Below are positions 11,733 through 24,029 of a stretch of 64,000 bases of DNA, one piece after another (within the stretch, counting starts at the first letter, position 1; each line of letters starts with the position of its first letter). The notes under the pieces were generated by a model. The model saw nothing but the letters and a program-made list of their open reading frames with translations. It searched no databases and had not been told where the DNA came from. The stretch covers positions 7,852,501-7,916,500 of the forward strand of contig NC_083384.1 of assembly GCF_031755915.1 (NCBI RefSeq), in the 5' to 3' direction. The DNA comes from Ziziphus jujuba (Eukaryota > Streptophyta > Magnoliopsida > Rosales > Rhamnaceae). The translations under genes were made by a program, and so were the position numbers.

Positions 11733-14700
11733 TCAAGTTGGGAACCACGTAGTATAAAATACCACAAGATACTTGTACAGTAATTGAATCCACCTCTCTG
11801 TTTCCAACCAAGGAATATGAGCAATGTGGGGCCAGAATGGACCTGTATCCCTTTTGCATTTTTTTTGTAGCAGTTGGCAGTCTTGGATTAGAAGTTTCAA
11901 AAGTGAAAGAGGCAGACCCCCCTTTGGTAAAGATTTCAGCTTTTTGCAGTCTGAGATACAAAGATGTTGAAGAGAGGTGAGGCATTGTAAACCGGCGGAT
12001 AACTTCTCGAGGTTCTCGAAACCTGAAATCGAGAGGGTGATGAGAGTCTTTGGTAACATCATCATCATCATCATCATCCCCTTCCTCCCATCCTTCTCAT
12101 GCTGTTTTTCTTTTTCATCTTCAGGTGGAAAGGACACCATATCTGTAGCTTTACCATTCAAATAAAGCTCTCTAAGAGAGGTCAGTGTATGCAATAATCC
12201 CCGCTGGAAGAGTGGCTTACCCACCTCGAGATTCCCAATGGTAAGCGAGGTTAAATTTGGTGGAAAACCTTGCATGCCTCTGGGATGGGCTACCATATTA
12301 TTCAAAATGGTAACCGGAGCATCAAGGTCTCTGAGGTTTGAAGCGGGCAACCCTCCTTCCAGGAAGGAAACTAGATTTTCACAAAAGTATATAATTACTT
12401 TACAAAGGTTGGTGAGATGGTGGAGGCCTTCAGGTAAGGATGTAAGGTTTTTGCAATTCCAAATGGAAAGAGATTGAAGACAAGCGTTGTCGTAGAACCT
12501 ATTTGTTATCCACTTCAGCTCTCCACAACGACTTATTTGAAGATGTTTTAGGGCTTTGGGCAATTTGTCATCCGAGGATAAGGATGTAAGACGATCGCAT
12601 TTCCAAATACGGAGGACTTCAAGCGCCTCAGGTAGCTCCCCCGAAGATGATAAGCAAATTAAACTGGGACAATCCCACAACTTAAGCTGTCTAAGTGTGT
12701 GTGGTAACTTGGCCGATGATATGGATTTGAAAGGACAACACCGTTCTATGGTCAATGACTCCAGATAATTAAGTGTGCAACTTCTGTTGGTGCTGCTGTA
12801 CTCCTCTAGTACCAGTACTGATTTCAAATTTTTGCAATCTTGAATATACAAAACTCTGAGAGAAGACGGCAAACTGGACTCTGAAAAAGACGTGAGACTT
12901 GGGCAGGAAACTATGTGTAGCTCTTTAAGGAATGTTAGGTGCAATCCTTCTGGTACCTTCAAAAGATTATCACACGACGATAGATGCAGAGTCTCCAGTT
13001 TGGTAGGTATCCGGATTTGTACCTGTTCTGTTTCTTCCAAGTCCAGTTTAAGATACAGCAGGAAGCTGTCATTAATTTGTAGTTGACAAAGAGAAGCGAG
13101 CTGACATAATTCATTCTGCAGCAAAGAAGTCATCCCACTGCAACCAGGAACAGCAACCAGTGTAAGATGGCGCAGGGAACTGCCTTTAATTTCTAATTTA
13201 CAAAGAGAAGTGAGCAGACAAAATTTATCCTGCAGCAAAGCAGTCATCCCATTGCCACCAGGAACCACCAAATCTTGTTCTCTTGTCAATCCTTGCATGA
13301 ATCTTTCTGGTTGATACCTGAATTTTCGAATACCAGAAACATTAATGGACTTTAGCGACTTCAAGTGGGCATGATTTTCACAAACCACCTCTGCACAGTA
13401 ACGGATGATTAACGAGCAGAGCATTTGGTTGCTGGGAATTGAAACTGTCAGCTGCTCACATCCCCAAACCTCAAGGTCTTTTAATGAAGGAAGGTTCTTT
13501 GGTAATTTACCCTTCAACATGGGGCACCGCTTTACAACAAGCTTTTTCAGCTGAAGGAACCTATCAATTCCATCATTAGTTTCATCTGGAAACCAATCTT
13601 TCCAATTTTCCATATCCTTAAAGCAGAGGGTTTCCAATTTTCCAAGCATTCAACCCACCATCCCCATAAAACTCACTTCCAACGCTTTCTACCCCAGACA
13701 ATCCTTTTATAGTAAGCTCTTTTAGCAAGGGCAATTGTCCAAGTGGGGGCAACAATTTGCATCGCCTACAATCTTTTAACCTCACTTTCACCATCTTAGA
13801 GAATAAAGAATTTCCCATCCAAGCTGGAAATTTAGAACCACCATAGTTCATGACAGCAAGCTCCTTGAGCATCAGAGGAGGTTGTAGGCTTTCAAAAATA
13901 TCTGGATCAGCTGTTTCTTTCGCTTTCCATTCCAATAGCAATACATCAATGCCATCCTTGCCAGCTAAGTTGGCCAGTACTGCATCCTTAGCTCCATTCA
14001 CATTCTCTAGTCCTGAGATGTGTAGTGTCCCACAAAGATGCAATAGAGGTCCCAATTCTCCAACTCCCGATGAGCTACTCTCTTTTCCCACAACAAAGTA
14101 AGACAATGTTTGGAGATTAGTCAACTTACCCATATTTGAAGGCATTCCTTTCAAAGACCGTGGATATGATGTGTCATAGCGTTTATGCCATTTGTTTGAA
14201 TAGATGAGATGACGCAGATTAATTAGATTCTTCAAACCAGTGGGCAATGCATTTAGATAACCGCAGACTTCTAACAACAAGGTCTGTAAATTGTAGAGAT
14301 CGCTTACGGATTCAGGCAAACTTGTTATATCTGTATAGGAAAGGTCAAGGTACCGTAGAAGTCTTAGTTTACCAATTGAATCTGGTAGCTCTCTAATACA
14401 ATATCCCTTCAGAGAAAGCACCCTTAGATATTGTAATTTTGGCAATATTTGAAGAGTAAAATTGCTAGTCAAGTACTTTCTTCCATTATATGAATGTGAA
14501 AGTGGTAGGAAAGTCCGCAAATGCTCGAAGTTGGAGAATACCTCAAGTCTGTGAATGCCTTCAAGGTCAGCACTGATGTAAGCTGAGTGACGGACCTTTT
14601 TGAAAATCCTGCATCGCTTATGATAATCCACCTTATCTTCCAACGTAAAACCAATTTCTCCAGCAACCAATCGTGCAAAATCATTCAAGAGGTCATGCAT

Positions 14701-16119
14701 TACATACTTTGATTCGTCCTTTTTTGATTTCTGAAAGAATGACCTTGAGAATAGCTCTCTGAAATACTCTCTGCCCAAATCTTCCATTTCTCTGCTCCCT
14801 TTTTGATTCTGGAGTAACCCTTCCGCCATCCATAAAAGAATCAACTGTTTTTCCTCAAATTCATAGTCCTCTGGGAATATTGAGCAATAGGCAAAACACC
14901 TTTTTACATGAGGAGGGAGGTAGCGGTAGCTTAATTTTAACAGTGAGAGAATGTTACTATGTTCTGGTTGGGTCCATAACTTGTTTTCCAATACATCCTT
15001 CCATTCATCAATTTCTTTGCAACGGAGAAGACCACCCAGAGTCTGTGCTGCAAAGGGCAAGCCTTTGCATTTCGAAACAACATTCTCCCTTTGAGATTCC
15101 AATTTTGATGGTTCACTAATATTTCTATTTGATAAATGCTGCACAAATACTTTCCAACAATCATCATCCGATATGCACTCCAGATTATAACATTCAACTG
15201 CTGCCATCAACTTTGCAACATCTTCATTTCGTGTTGTGACAAGTATCTTGCTTCCTGGTGCTCCAGCTCCAAAGGGGGCTTGCAAGGTTAACCACAGCTC
15301 ATACTTTTTATTCCAGACGTCATCCATAACAATCAAAAACTTCTTCCCCGCCAAATCTTTACTCAGATGATTCTGAATTTGACTGAACTCATCAAAACTC
15401 CTACTTTCTGAATCGATTGAATTAAGAATTGCCTTCGTTAACCTCACATAATCAAAGTCATCAGATACGGAAACCCAAACTTTTATGTCAAAATATTTCA
15501 TGGCATCATCTTTGAAAGCCAACCTTGCAAGTGTTGTCTTTCCAACTCCAGGCATCCCAACCAAGCCAACTACATCAAAATTTTCTTTATTTTGATTATC
15601 ACTTAACAACAATTCGACTATTTTCTTCTTGTCTTCGTCTCTTCCAACCACGACGGGACTATCAGGCAAACTTGAGCTTGGTAGTCTTTTCCATTCTGGC
15701 ACAGATCTTTCAATTTTATTCAAACCAAGTTTAATTTCCCTACTAGATATATCATCGAACCTTTTAGTGATTTCATTAATCTCTGAATTGATTTTACGCA
15801 TGAAAATATGGGTGAACTTCCAAGAGTTACCTTGAAGTAAATTCTGTATCTGCTTGGTATAGAACTTGTCCAGTACATCTTCCACATCATAAGCCAAGTC
15901 TCTGAGATCAGCAAGCCAAAGTTTCACAGCCTCACTGGTCAGTTGCTTCGCCTCTGCATCAGAGAGCACGGCTTGAATCATCCGTAGTGTTGAGCTCCAT
16001 TTCTCAAGCTTCTTGTGAACACCTTCACCACGAGCAAAGTCGAGCACCTCCCTCGACATCAACTTCTCAAACAGCATCTGTAGCAACGCTCCCAGAAAGA
16101 TCTCTGCCACTGCCACCAT
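11733..16119 (-). pseudogene. CC-NB-ARC-LRR (CNL) resistance gene, RPP13-like-1 type, one frameshift
   Basis: Single-exon intracellular immune receptor. The first frame (13618-16119, 833 aa) has an Rx-N coiled coil (1-130, DLAYDVEDVLDKF), P-loop GMPGVGKTT (188-196), kinase-2 FLIVMDDVWN (261-270), RNBS-B KILVTTR (291-297), GLPF in place of GLPL (353-356), the RNBS-D block with CFAYCSIFPEDYEF, MHD (474-476), then LRRs. After FYGDGG the frame slips by one base near 13640-13650. The LRR region then continues in a second frame to the stop at 11733-11735, giving roughly 1,460 aa in total. The second frame is open for more than 630 codons, so the shift is either very recent or an assembly error. A poly-Met run from (ATG)7 lies at 12057-12077. 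Annotated as pseudogene conservatively; a reading correction would make it intact. Confidence 0.8.
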
Positions 16120-17658
16120 TGTTTCGTAAGCGAAAACCAGATCACAGAGAGAAGTAGATTTGTGGAATTTTCCAGTGAAAGTTCAAAACTTTGTACCACA
16201 CTCTAAATTGTTGTTTTTTCTCAGGAAAAAAGAAGATAAATTTCAGATCAAAACTTCAGTGAAGGCTTGAGAATTGATTTCACAACTACATGCATAGCTA
16301 GACCCCTTTTCCCCTCTTTTTTTTTTTTTTTTGGGTCAACTCGTAGACCACACAACTATGCAGTTGGAATGCTTGATATGTCATGTACACCATCCATCTC
16401 GGTGTGCATGCGTGTACTCAAGATTATCCCCTTTGTAGTGTTTGGCACCTGCCACTTTGTTCTGAAAAAGTAGTACTGTTGATTTTTTTTTGCTTTGTGA
16501 CTTTTATAATGGAATCTTTATTTTGGTTTCACATAATCACTTTTATAATGACTTTCACAAATTATTTAATTGCCCATGAAATTATTTAATTAATTAAAAA
16601 CGTGAAGGAGCATCATTGTGTCGAGCTCATGAGGATGTAGGCTCACTCTTTAGCGGTGGAGCCCACTGCAAGAAATTGCATAACGTAAATTTCGATGAAC
16701 CATAAAGGCTTTGCTAAATGCATGTTATAGTAAAATTAAAAGAGGAAGATACTAGAAAATGAATAACAACATCGTACCAATTTCCATAGAAAAACAGAGG
16801 AGCATCCACATTGATAAACTTTATATCATGTCTTTTGACTTCAAGGTGACAAAAACACTCCACCTCTCTGTTTTCAACCATTATCTTCACCTCTTCCACT
16901 GCTTTATCAGATTCAAAACATAGAGCTAAATTTCCACAATAATTCAATCCAAGCCTATTAATTTACTTTTCCAATTTTTAGTCCTTCAAACTCTGTTCCG
17001 AAGAGAGAGACCCAAAAGAAAAAAAAAAGAAAGAAAAGAATTTGATTTTGCCTATAGTTAACAGTAATGTCAAACAGATTTTATTTGGGAATTTTTGATA
17101 TTCTTGCGTCCACATTTACATCGAATTTTATTGACCACTTGGTAGAGAATAGTATAAAAGCAGAATTTTTTTTTTTTTTTTTAAAATTCTGTTTCTTTAC
17201 CTTTAGAATATGCTCCTAAAAACAAGAAAAAAAACATAATTTAGATATTTCTCTCAGCAAGATAATTTAAGAATGCTCAATTACAGTTTAAGTAAAATAA
17301 TCTAAATAAATTAGAAACTTAAGTAATTTGTCCACATTATCATGGTACAAATCTCAGGGCATCATCCTTATCGGTTGCAACATCGAACCATGAATGCCTA
17401 CAACCATTTGAAACAGAGTGTTACCCTGCCTCCACAGCTTGTACACAGTCTTCTCAAATCTCAAAACCTGTTTTAGTATAAAGTATGATTAAGAAAAAAT
17501 TATGAATTTTCCTTTTAAATATAAATACAATCATCAATCATCACCATTGGTTTTGCAAATTGAAATCATATAAAATATCAATCTTTTATCAAGGTCAATG
17601 TTAATGGTACTACCAAGATAGAGTAAGTAATTTTCATGTAAGCTTGGTTTTCATAGAA
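16120..17658. other. Intergenic between CNL and TNL-C
   Basis: No gene seen. It holds the CNL 5' flank (16120-16270), poly-T tracts (16317-16332, 17167-17181), a stub matching the TNL-A upstream flank (about 16620-16990), and the TNL downstream flank shared with TNL-B and TNL-D (17300-17560). Confidence 0.6.
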
Positions 17659-20600
17659 TTAACCTGAGGATATGACTCTTCTTTTGTGTTGGTATTCGTT
17701 CTCATCATCAGAGCCAACAACATCAGTAATACTTATTCCACTGCCTTCAGACGATTCACCAAAGCGTCTTTTAGTTGTTTCTACTTCTGGTTCCTCTTCC
17801 GCACCATCCAATACTTGATCTGCATCTTCCTCATATATCATCCAAATTCCACACTTTTTTATCTTGCAATGCTCAACACCTTCTTCCACACATGAATCAT
17901 GAAATCTATCATCACGGCGAAAAGGTCGGACATGGAAAGAAATCCCGGTGACAATGTTGCTACAAATAGAGGGCCAATTTGCTCCAAACTTTTCTTCAAA
18001 CCCTTTGCAAGACAATGAAGCTTCATGCACAATCCAGACATGATCTGAATTGATCTTCTCTAGACGATACAACCAATCAGAATCATGAAAATCATAAAGA
18101 CTGTTTTCATTGATGGTTTTGAAACTGAGTTTGTATTCAATTCCATCAGTTATATGAGAGTATTGATCAATAATAAAGCAGACAGCAAAACCCAAGAAGT
18201 TGGTATTGCACCAGTTTGGAGGAAGCTGAATATTCATTGAACTCCCCAAGCTTTGATAGCTGAACCTCTTTGGAATTTCATCTCCAGGATAACAAATAAA
18301 CAATGGGAATTCCTGTAGCGTGGATGGGAAAATTATTAACTATATATAATAATAATAATAATAATATATCAATGGAAAATTATAACATACCAGTCCTTGA
18401 TGATCAATTGGGCGTTTCTTGTATGATGTTGCACTAGACAGAATTCTAAACAGTGCAGGATCAGGGATTATGTTGTTGCGTGTGTTTTGATCCAAATTCA
18501 GACAATTATCAAATCTAATACTTCCATCCATAGAATATGAGTCACTGATTTCATATCCAAGCGGAGTTCTCCAACTTGATATTGTCTCCAGTAATGTGCA
18601 ATGGCTTGCCAACAAATGTTCCAAAGATGATGGAAGATGTGCCAATGATTTCAAGCTCTCACAATTCTCTACATCCAAGTATGACAAACCAAGTGGAAGG
18701 GTAGGCAATTTTTGAAGTTTTGAACATCCCTCAAGGAACAACCTATCGAGCCCAATTAGATTTACAATTGACTCAGGTAACTCTTTAATGCCCGTTCCTT
18801 CTAACCTTAGACATTTCAAGCATTCCATAGGCTCTAAAATTTCAGGAAAATTTTCAAGATTCGGGCATTTAAAGAGATTCAATGACTCAAGAGATTTCAA
18901 CTTACAAATGCTGGTTGGTATACTTTTAAGTCTTTTGCAGTTATCCAAATCCAATTGAACAAGACCCAAGAGACACCCAAATGATGAGGGCACTGCTTCA
19001 ATTGCTGTCCCACCCAAAAACAAAGTTCTTAAATTCATTGGAAAGTTTGCATTAGGAGTTTCTGAAGACTTCAGCTTATCAATATTGTTGCAATAAATAG
19101 CTTCAAAGTTCTCATGCCCTGATAACCCTTCAACATTTATAAGGTTGGAGCAATCTGTCAAACGTAGACACTGAAGATTGTGGAGATTCTTAAAATATGA
19201 AGGAACTTGAATCAAACTAGTACAACCTTCAAGATTTATAATTTCAAGATTTGAAGCCTGAGATAGATTTGGTATTTGAGTCAAGAGCTTCGAATGACTA
19301 AGATCGATCACTTTTAACTTCTCAAGTGGCTATGACAAAAGAAAAAGAGTTATAGTTACTCATCATGATTCATTCATGCACTAAAAATACATTAACTATA
19401 ATTCAATAAATTAAGCATACCTGAGATTCATCCCAAAGCACCTCAAGTTGGTTGTTAGGTAGTCTAAGTTCAACAAGATTCTCTGGAATGAAATCTGATG
19501 GCAAAGTTTTCAAAGGGTATGATTCCCACTCGAAATAACTTATCGTATCAGAAAGATAAGAATCAAGACCTTGAGGAAGACACAATCTGCACTTGTTGTT
19601 TTCATGAATGGCATAAATTTTAAGATATCGTAGATTATACATTTTTGAGAAGGCTGCAGGGCTCACTTTTACAACTTTTCTAATTTCTGACACATTGAAT
19701 GATATACCTTCGATGGTGGCACTTCCCTGACAATCAAGTGAATGAAAATTTTATTAAGAACAACATATACAGACACATAATTTTATTGAAAAAAAATAAA
19801 TAAAAATGTATTTGCACTTACTGTATTTCTTTCCAATACATGGCAAATTTCCTTAGCAGTCCACAACCTACTACAGTTTCCTGGCTCTTTGCTTTCGCCC
19901 CTGACAATTGATCGGCCTGTTTGTTGTAGCAAATCATGCATCTTGAGCCTTGGCATTGGTATACCAAGAGGTCCTAAACATTTTATGTTACTTTCATTTA
20001 TTAAAGACTTGTTAATGAGATCACTTATTCCTAGTTTCACAAAGGAATGACCACTGCTATCTAATTTGCTTTCTAGTTCGTCTTCAAAATAATGTGACTG
20101 AAAGAAACACGCAATGTCAAGAAATATTTTTTGAATCCCTTCATCATCTAGTCCCTCGTAACTTATTCTCAATACTCTTTGAATGTTCGGATTCGGATAC
20201 ATTTTCAGCCTGTCCAATGTATTTTCCCATTCTTGTTTGCTTCTGGAATGCAGGGAGGAACCCAAGGCTTGAATAGCTAATGGATTCCCATTTGCATAAC
20301 TAATTGCCCTGTCTGATAGCATTGTGTAGTCTGCTGCAAGAGAAGACTTCTTAAAAGCATGCAAACAGAACAGATCAAGAGATTCATAGTAATCTAGCTC
20401 CTCAACCTTGTAAATTTCATCAGCTACAGTCTTAAGCACTCGGACATCCCTAGTTGTAAAAATAATTCTACTTCCAGGGGCAAAATCATCATACCCTTCA
20501 ACTAAAGTTTTGAATTGGAATATTGAACTATCCAAGTCATCTAAAACTACGAGTACCTTTCTACGACGAAATCTCTTTCGCATAAAAGGTGATATTGCAG

Positions 20601-21602
20601 AGGGGGTGTCCATTCTTAGCATAGCTTCATCCTTATCTAATAAGCTGGCAAGAAGTTCTTTCCTCAAATGATTTGTTCCATTTCTGAAAGATTCTTCCCT
20701 AACATCCTCAAGAAAGCAGCGAGCCTCAAAATGAGAATATGACAATCTTTGATAAATAATACTAGCGAGGGTGGTTTTACCAATACCTCCCATGCCCCAA
20801 ATACCTATAATCCGAACATCTTTTGAACCAAGGCATAATAATGACTCAATTTCCTTAATACGTTTTTCAATTCCAATCAAGTTCCGCCCTTCAAAACGAT
20901 CATTTAAGGATAGAAGTTTTGGCAATTTTAAGGAAATATCTTCAACAATTTGTTGAACTAACTGAGTCTCAAGCCTAGCACACATGAAAAAAAATACAAT
21001 TGTTATTAGTTAGAAACAGTGGATCGATGAATTGGTAAAAACTTAGGAATAAAGCATTTTTAATATTCAAATATTTGGATTAAAGTTGCAGAAAGTTACC
21101 TAAATTGCTTTGAATCCAAACCGGTTAGACCGGCCACTTCTGTAAGAGCATGCCTCCATTGCTGTACCTTTTCCATGCTGTCCTTAAAACGCTCTTCAAG
21201 TTGAGCAAATGCATATGCATAGCTCTTTTCTTGTTTCCGTACAACCGATGGTTCTGTGCCATAAAAAATGGGTATAACAATCTGCCCATTTCTTTTCTTG
21301 CATTCAAGTATTTTCGCTAGTTCTTCCAAACACCATGTTGAAGAAGCATAGTTTTCCGAGAAAATGATCACCGAGATCTTGGATTCCTCTATAGCTTTCA
21401 GAAGGGTTGGTGAAATTTCATCACCCCTCTCAAGTTGGTGATCATCCATGTAGCTTATGATTTGCTTTCTACATAAAGCTTCATAAAGATAGCTTGTAAA
21501 ACCAGTGCGTGTGTCTTCACCTCTAAAGCTTAGAAATACTTCATGCTTTTCTTGAGGGGGGATATCAGCAGCAGCAGCAGCAGAAGAAGAAAAAGAAGCC
21601 AT
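17659..21602 (-). CDS. TNL-C: complete TIR-NB-ARC-LRR-C-JID resistance protein
   Basis: The only intact TNL here. Exons: 21100-21602, 19822-20974, 19421-19726, 18391-19329, 17659-18312. All introns are GT-AG, phases match, and the joined frame is 3,555 bases (1,184 aa). TIR about 22-165, starting HEVFLSFRGEDTR, with WCLEEL carrying the NADase Glu. P-loop GMGGIGKTT 228-236, kinase-2 LVVLDDLD 309-316, RNBS-B GSRIIFTTRD 335-344, GNPLA 397-401, MHD 513-515. LRRs span about 555-967 and the C-JID post-LRR domain follows from 968 (FICYPGDEIPKRF). The acidic tail has two basic clusters, TKRRF and HKRR. TNLs sense effectors and signal by TIR NADase activity through EDS1. The start is the ATG before the Ser/Ala run, as in the paralogues. 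A further tiny 3' exon after CAG|GTTAAT cannot be excluded. Confidence 0.92.
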
Positions 21603-23278
21603 GTTTGTAATTAACCTGCAAATATACAAGTAAAAGTTAATAAATGCAAATTGAAATCCAAGTGTGTATCTTGAAGTGGTGATCAGAAACTCTTTCCTTA
21701 GCGAAGAAGGTGTAGGATATGGCTAAAAAAAAGTGGTTGGAAATTGCATTATAATCTGTACCATCTAGGAAAATTAAAAGGTCTGATTGTAATTACCATA
21801 AAAGCGAAAAATGGTATTCATAAAGAAGAACTAGTGTGAAAAATGTGTATCTTCCTTAATTTTCCTGGTAATTTCAAACGTAATTACAAAAATAACCTTA
21901 ATCAAAGATTGGAATATTAATTTACTTTTTTCTTTTTTTCTTGTTTTCCTGGGGGGTAAAAAGACCAGCATTAAAGCACAAATGAGGAATATATATATAT
22001 GTACCAGGAGATTAGAATAATATAAAAACTCTTTGAGAGGAAAAGAAACTCGACAGGGACCAAAGAAATGAATAAAAAGACCCACCAATTGCATAGGAAC
22101 CAATATAACTTTTTTTTTTTTTTTTTTTGACTAACTTTGAATTCATGACTTTTGATTGACAGTGTGATCTGTTTTTCCACACAGCTGTATCACATTCAAA
22201 GCATTCGTGCATTTCCACAGTGATTTTAGTCCAATCCTATTTAGTTCCTTCAGTTAAAGCCATTGACTATGTTGACTTGCTGTTTCAGAGCAGGTGGTGG
22301 TCTTAAAAACTTTCCAATAAAGTAAAATAAAAATAAAAACAATGACAAAGCAAACTTTGTTATAGGAAAGACAGAATATATATATTTATCACAAAGAAAA
22401 AAAAAAGACAAAATATATATAGTGTATCATTAGGCTTAATTTAATTTTTTCCCTAGAACTAGAATTTAAGCTTTTTCTCTAAAGTCCTAAATTTCCAATC
22501 CCTACCCAATTCTATGTGGGAATTGGAGGCCGAATAGGCTTTCAACATGTGATAACTAATGGTCACAAACAGGCTCTGAAAATATGGATTCCAGTACCAA
22601 AAATAAAAGTGAAAGCTCATGTCAAAATGACCATAGAGATGCGCAAGGTCAGTGAGCTTTAAAAAAGGATTTTGTCTATACATATACATATATGTGTTGT
22701 TTATGTACAGGCTTGAACTATGATTTTATTCCAAATTTGATACTTTTGCTCTTCCGGAAGGGAAAGTGCTAGTGTGGAGTTAGGATCAGAAACATAGGTA
22801 ATTTGTCCACGTGATCATGGTAGAAAACTTGGGGCACCCTTTTTGGTTTCAACATTGAGTCACAAATACCTACAGCCATTTGAAACAGGGTGTTAATCGC
22901 TTGTACACAGTCTTATCAAATGTTAAAACCAGTTTTTGGTTTCTATTGCTTGATTAAGAAAAAATTATGACAAAAAAAATAGAGTAAAACATAATAAGAT
23001 ATGTATATTGTAAAAAATTATACATCTTGTAACTTTTTCAATAAAAAAGTGTTTGTCATCAGAAACAATAATTTACTTAGCGAGTGGGCAGTTTCCATGG
23101 TAAAATGACCTTTATATATTCACATCATCAAAAAAATAAAAAATAAAAAATAAAAAAAGAAATAAATTAAAGAAATACATAATGTGATGGTCCATCATTC
23201 ATGCAAACATCATGCTTTAGGCTGAAATTTTTCTTGCATAACAGAGGACGCTACGAGAGTGAATCGAACTTCCAATTT
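21603..23278. other. 5' flank of TNL-C and intergenic, duplicate of 6265-8500
   Basis: No gene. Long T run near 22111-22128. This copy lacks the hAT MITE and solo LTR of unit 1: the empty sites are at 23181-23188 and 23279-23283. It is the reference for the pre-insertion state of the duplicated unit. Confidence 0.65.
22127..22276. promoter_or_regulatory. Cluster of four TTGAC W-box cores upstream of TNL-C
   Basis: TTGAC occurs at 22127-22131, 22156-22160, 22263-22267 and 22272-22276, 525-675 bases upstream of the TNL-C ATG. WRKY factors bind (T)TTGAC in defence promoters. Some copies are retained upstream of pseudogene TNL-B (near 6790 and 6900). The motif is short and the region AT-rich, so function is inference. 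Confidence 0.3.
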
Positions 23279-23359
23279 CCTCATTTACTTTTAAAGTAAA
23301 GAGAGGAATAACAAAGCAATAGGACAATATAAACCCAGCTTATATTGAAAGCAGTCAAG

Positions 23360-23520
23360 GAATAAACTTGATTTCCTTTGAATTAAAACCTTCACTAAAG
23401 CTAAGATCTTCACTTACTACTGTCTTAGGAATACTTGTTCCACTTTCTGTTCCTCAACAACATTCAATTTCTTTGCACATTCTTCTTGATCAAATAGCAA
23501 CCAGATCCCACACTTTTGCT

Positions 23521-23551
<31 letters not shown>

Positions 23552-23610
23552 TTTATTTATCCCACAACAGTCATCACCTTCCTCGGAATTAACTTGAGGA
23601 TATGATTCTT
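23360..23610 (-). pseudogene. Relic of TNL C-JID exons (unit 2)
   Basis: Counterpart of the relic at 9205-9460. The minus strand reads LLFDQEECAKKLNVVEEQ and KVEQV-like blocks, matching the TNL-E C-JID end. It is interrupted by a poly-A/T run (23529-23549) and then joined near 23583 to sequence like the last codons of the TNL-B/C/D C-JID exon. Confidence 0.7.
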
Positions 23611-23883
23611 CGTTTCGTAATGTAACAAGTAATCTTCCCAAAAACAAAAAAGCAATTAATCTTCCCGAAAACAATTAATGCCGGTGGTTTCTTTATGTCA
23701 GTTCTCTTGCCCTCCTGTTGATCATTCAAACACGGAGACAACGTATATTTTGTTCACTTTCTTAAATAAAAAAGAAGGTAAAAATGGCGCATGGTAAGCG
23801 ATCAATTCATTTTTGAGACATGTACACGTATCATCACATTAATGGAGTTCATCTGAAAGTGAATATTCTCCAGCAATTAGCAA

Positions 23884-23991
23884 ATCTGATGATTATGTTT
23901 GTAACTAGAAGGATCCAGGTTAGTTTTTCAAATGGGTATCTGATGATTATGTTTATCACTAAAAGGATCCAGCTTAGTTTTTCAAATGAGC
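23884..23991. repeat. 54-bp tandem duplication
   Basis: Two adjacent imperfect copies (23884-23937 and 23938-23991), each starting ATCTGATGATTATGTTT and containing GGATCCAG. Unit 1 has a single copy near 9695-9745, so the tandem step followed the large duplication or was lost in unit 1. Confidence 0.8.
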
Positions 23992-24029
23992 AGTAGCTGA
24001 TAATTTAAAAAAAAAAAAAAATCTTCACC

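Noticed and set aside
11662..11985. 107-codon minus-strand frame at the CNL 3' end
   Set aside because: Lies in another frame inside the CNL LRR coding region; the CNL frame is the one with LRR periodicity.
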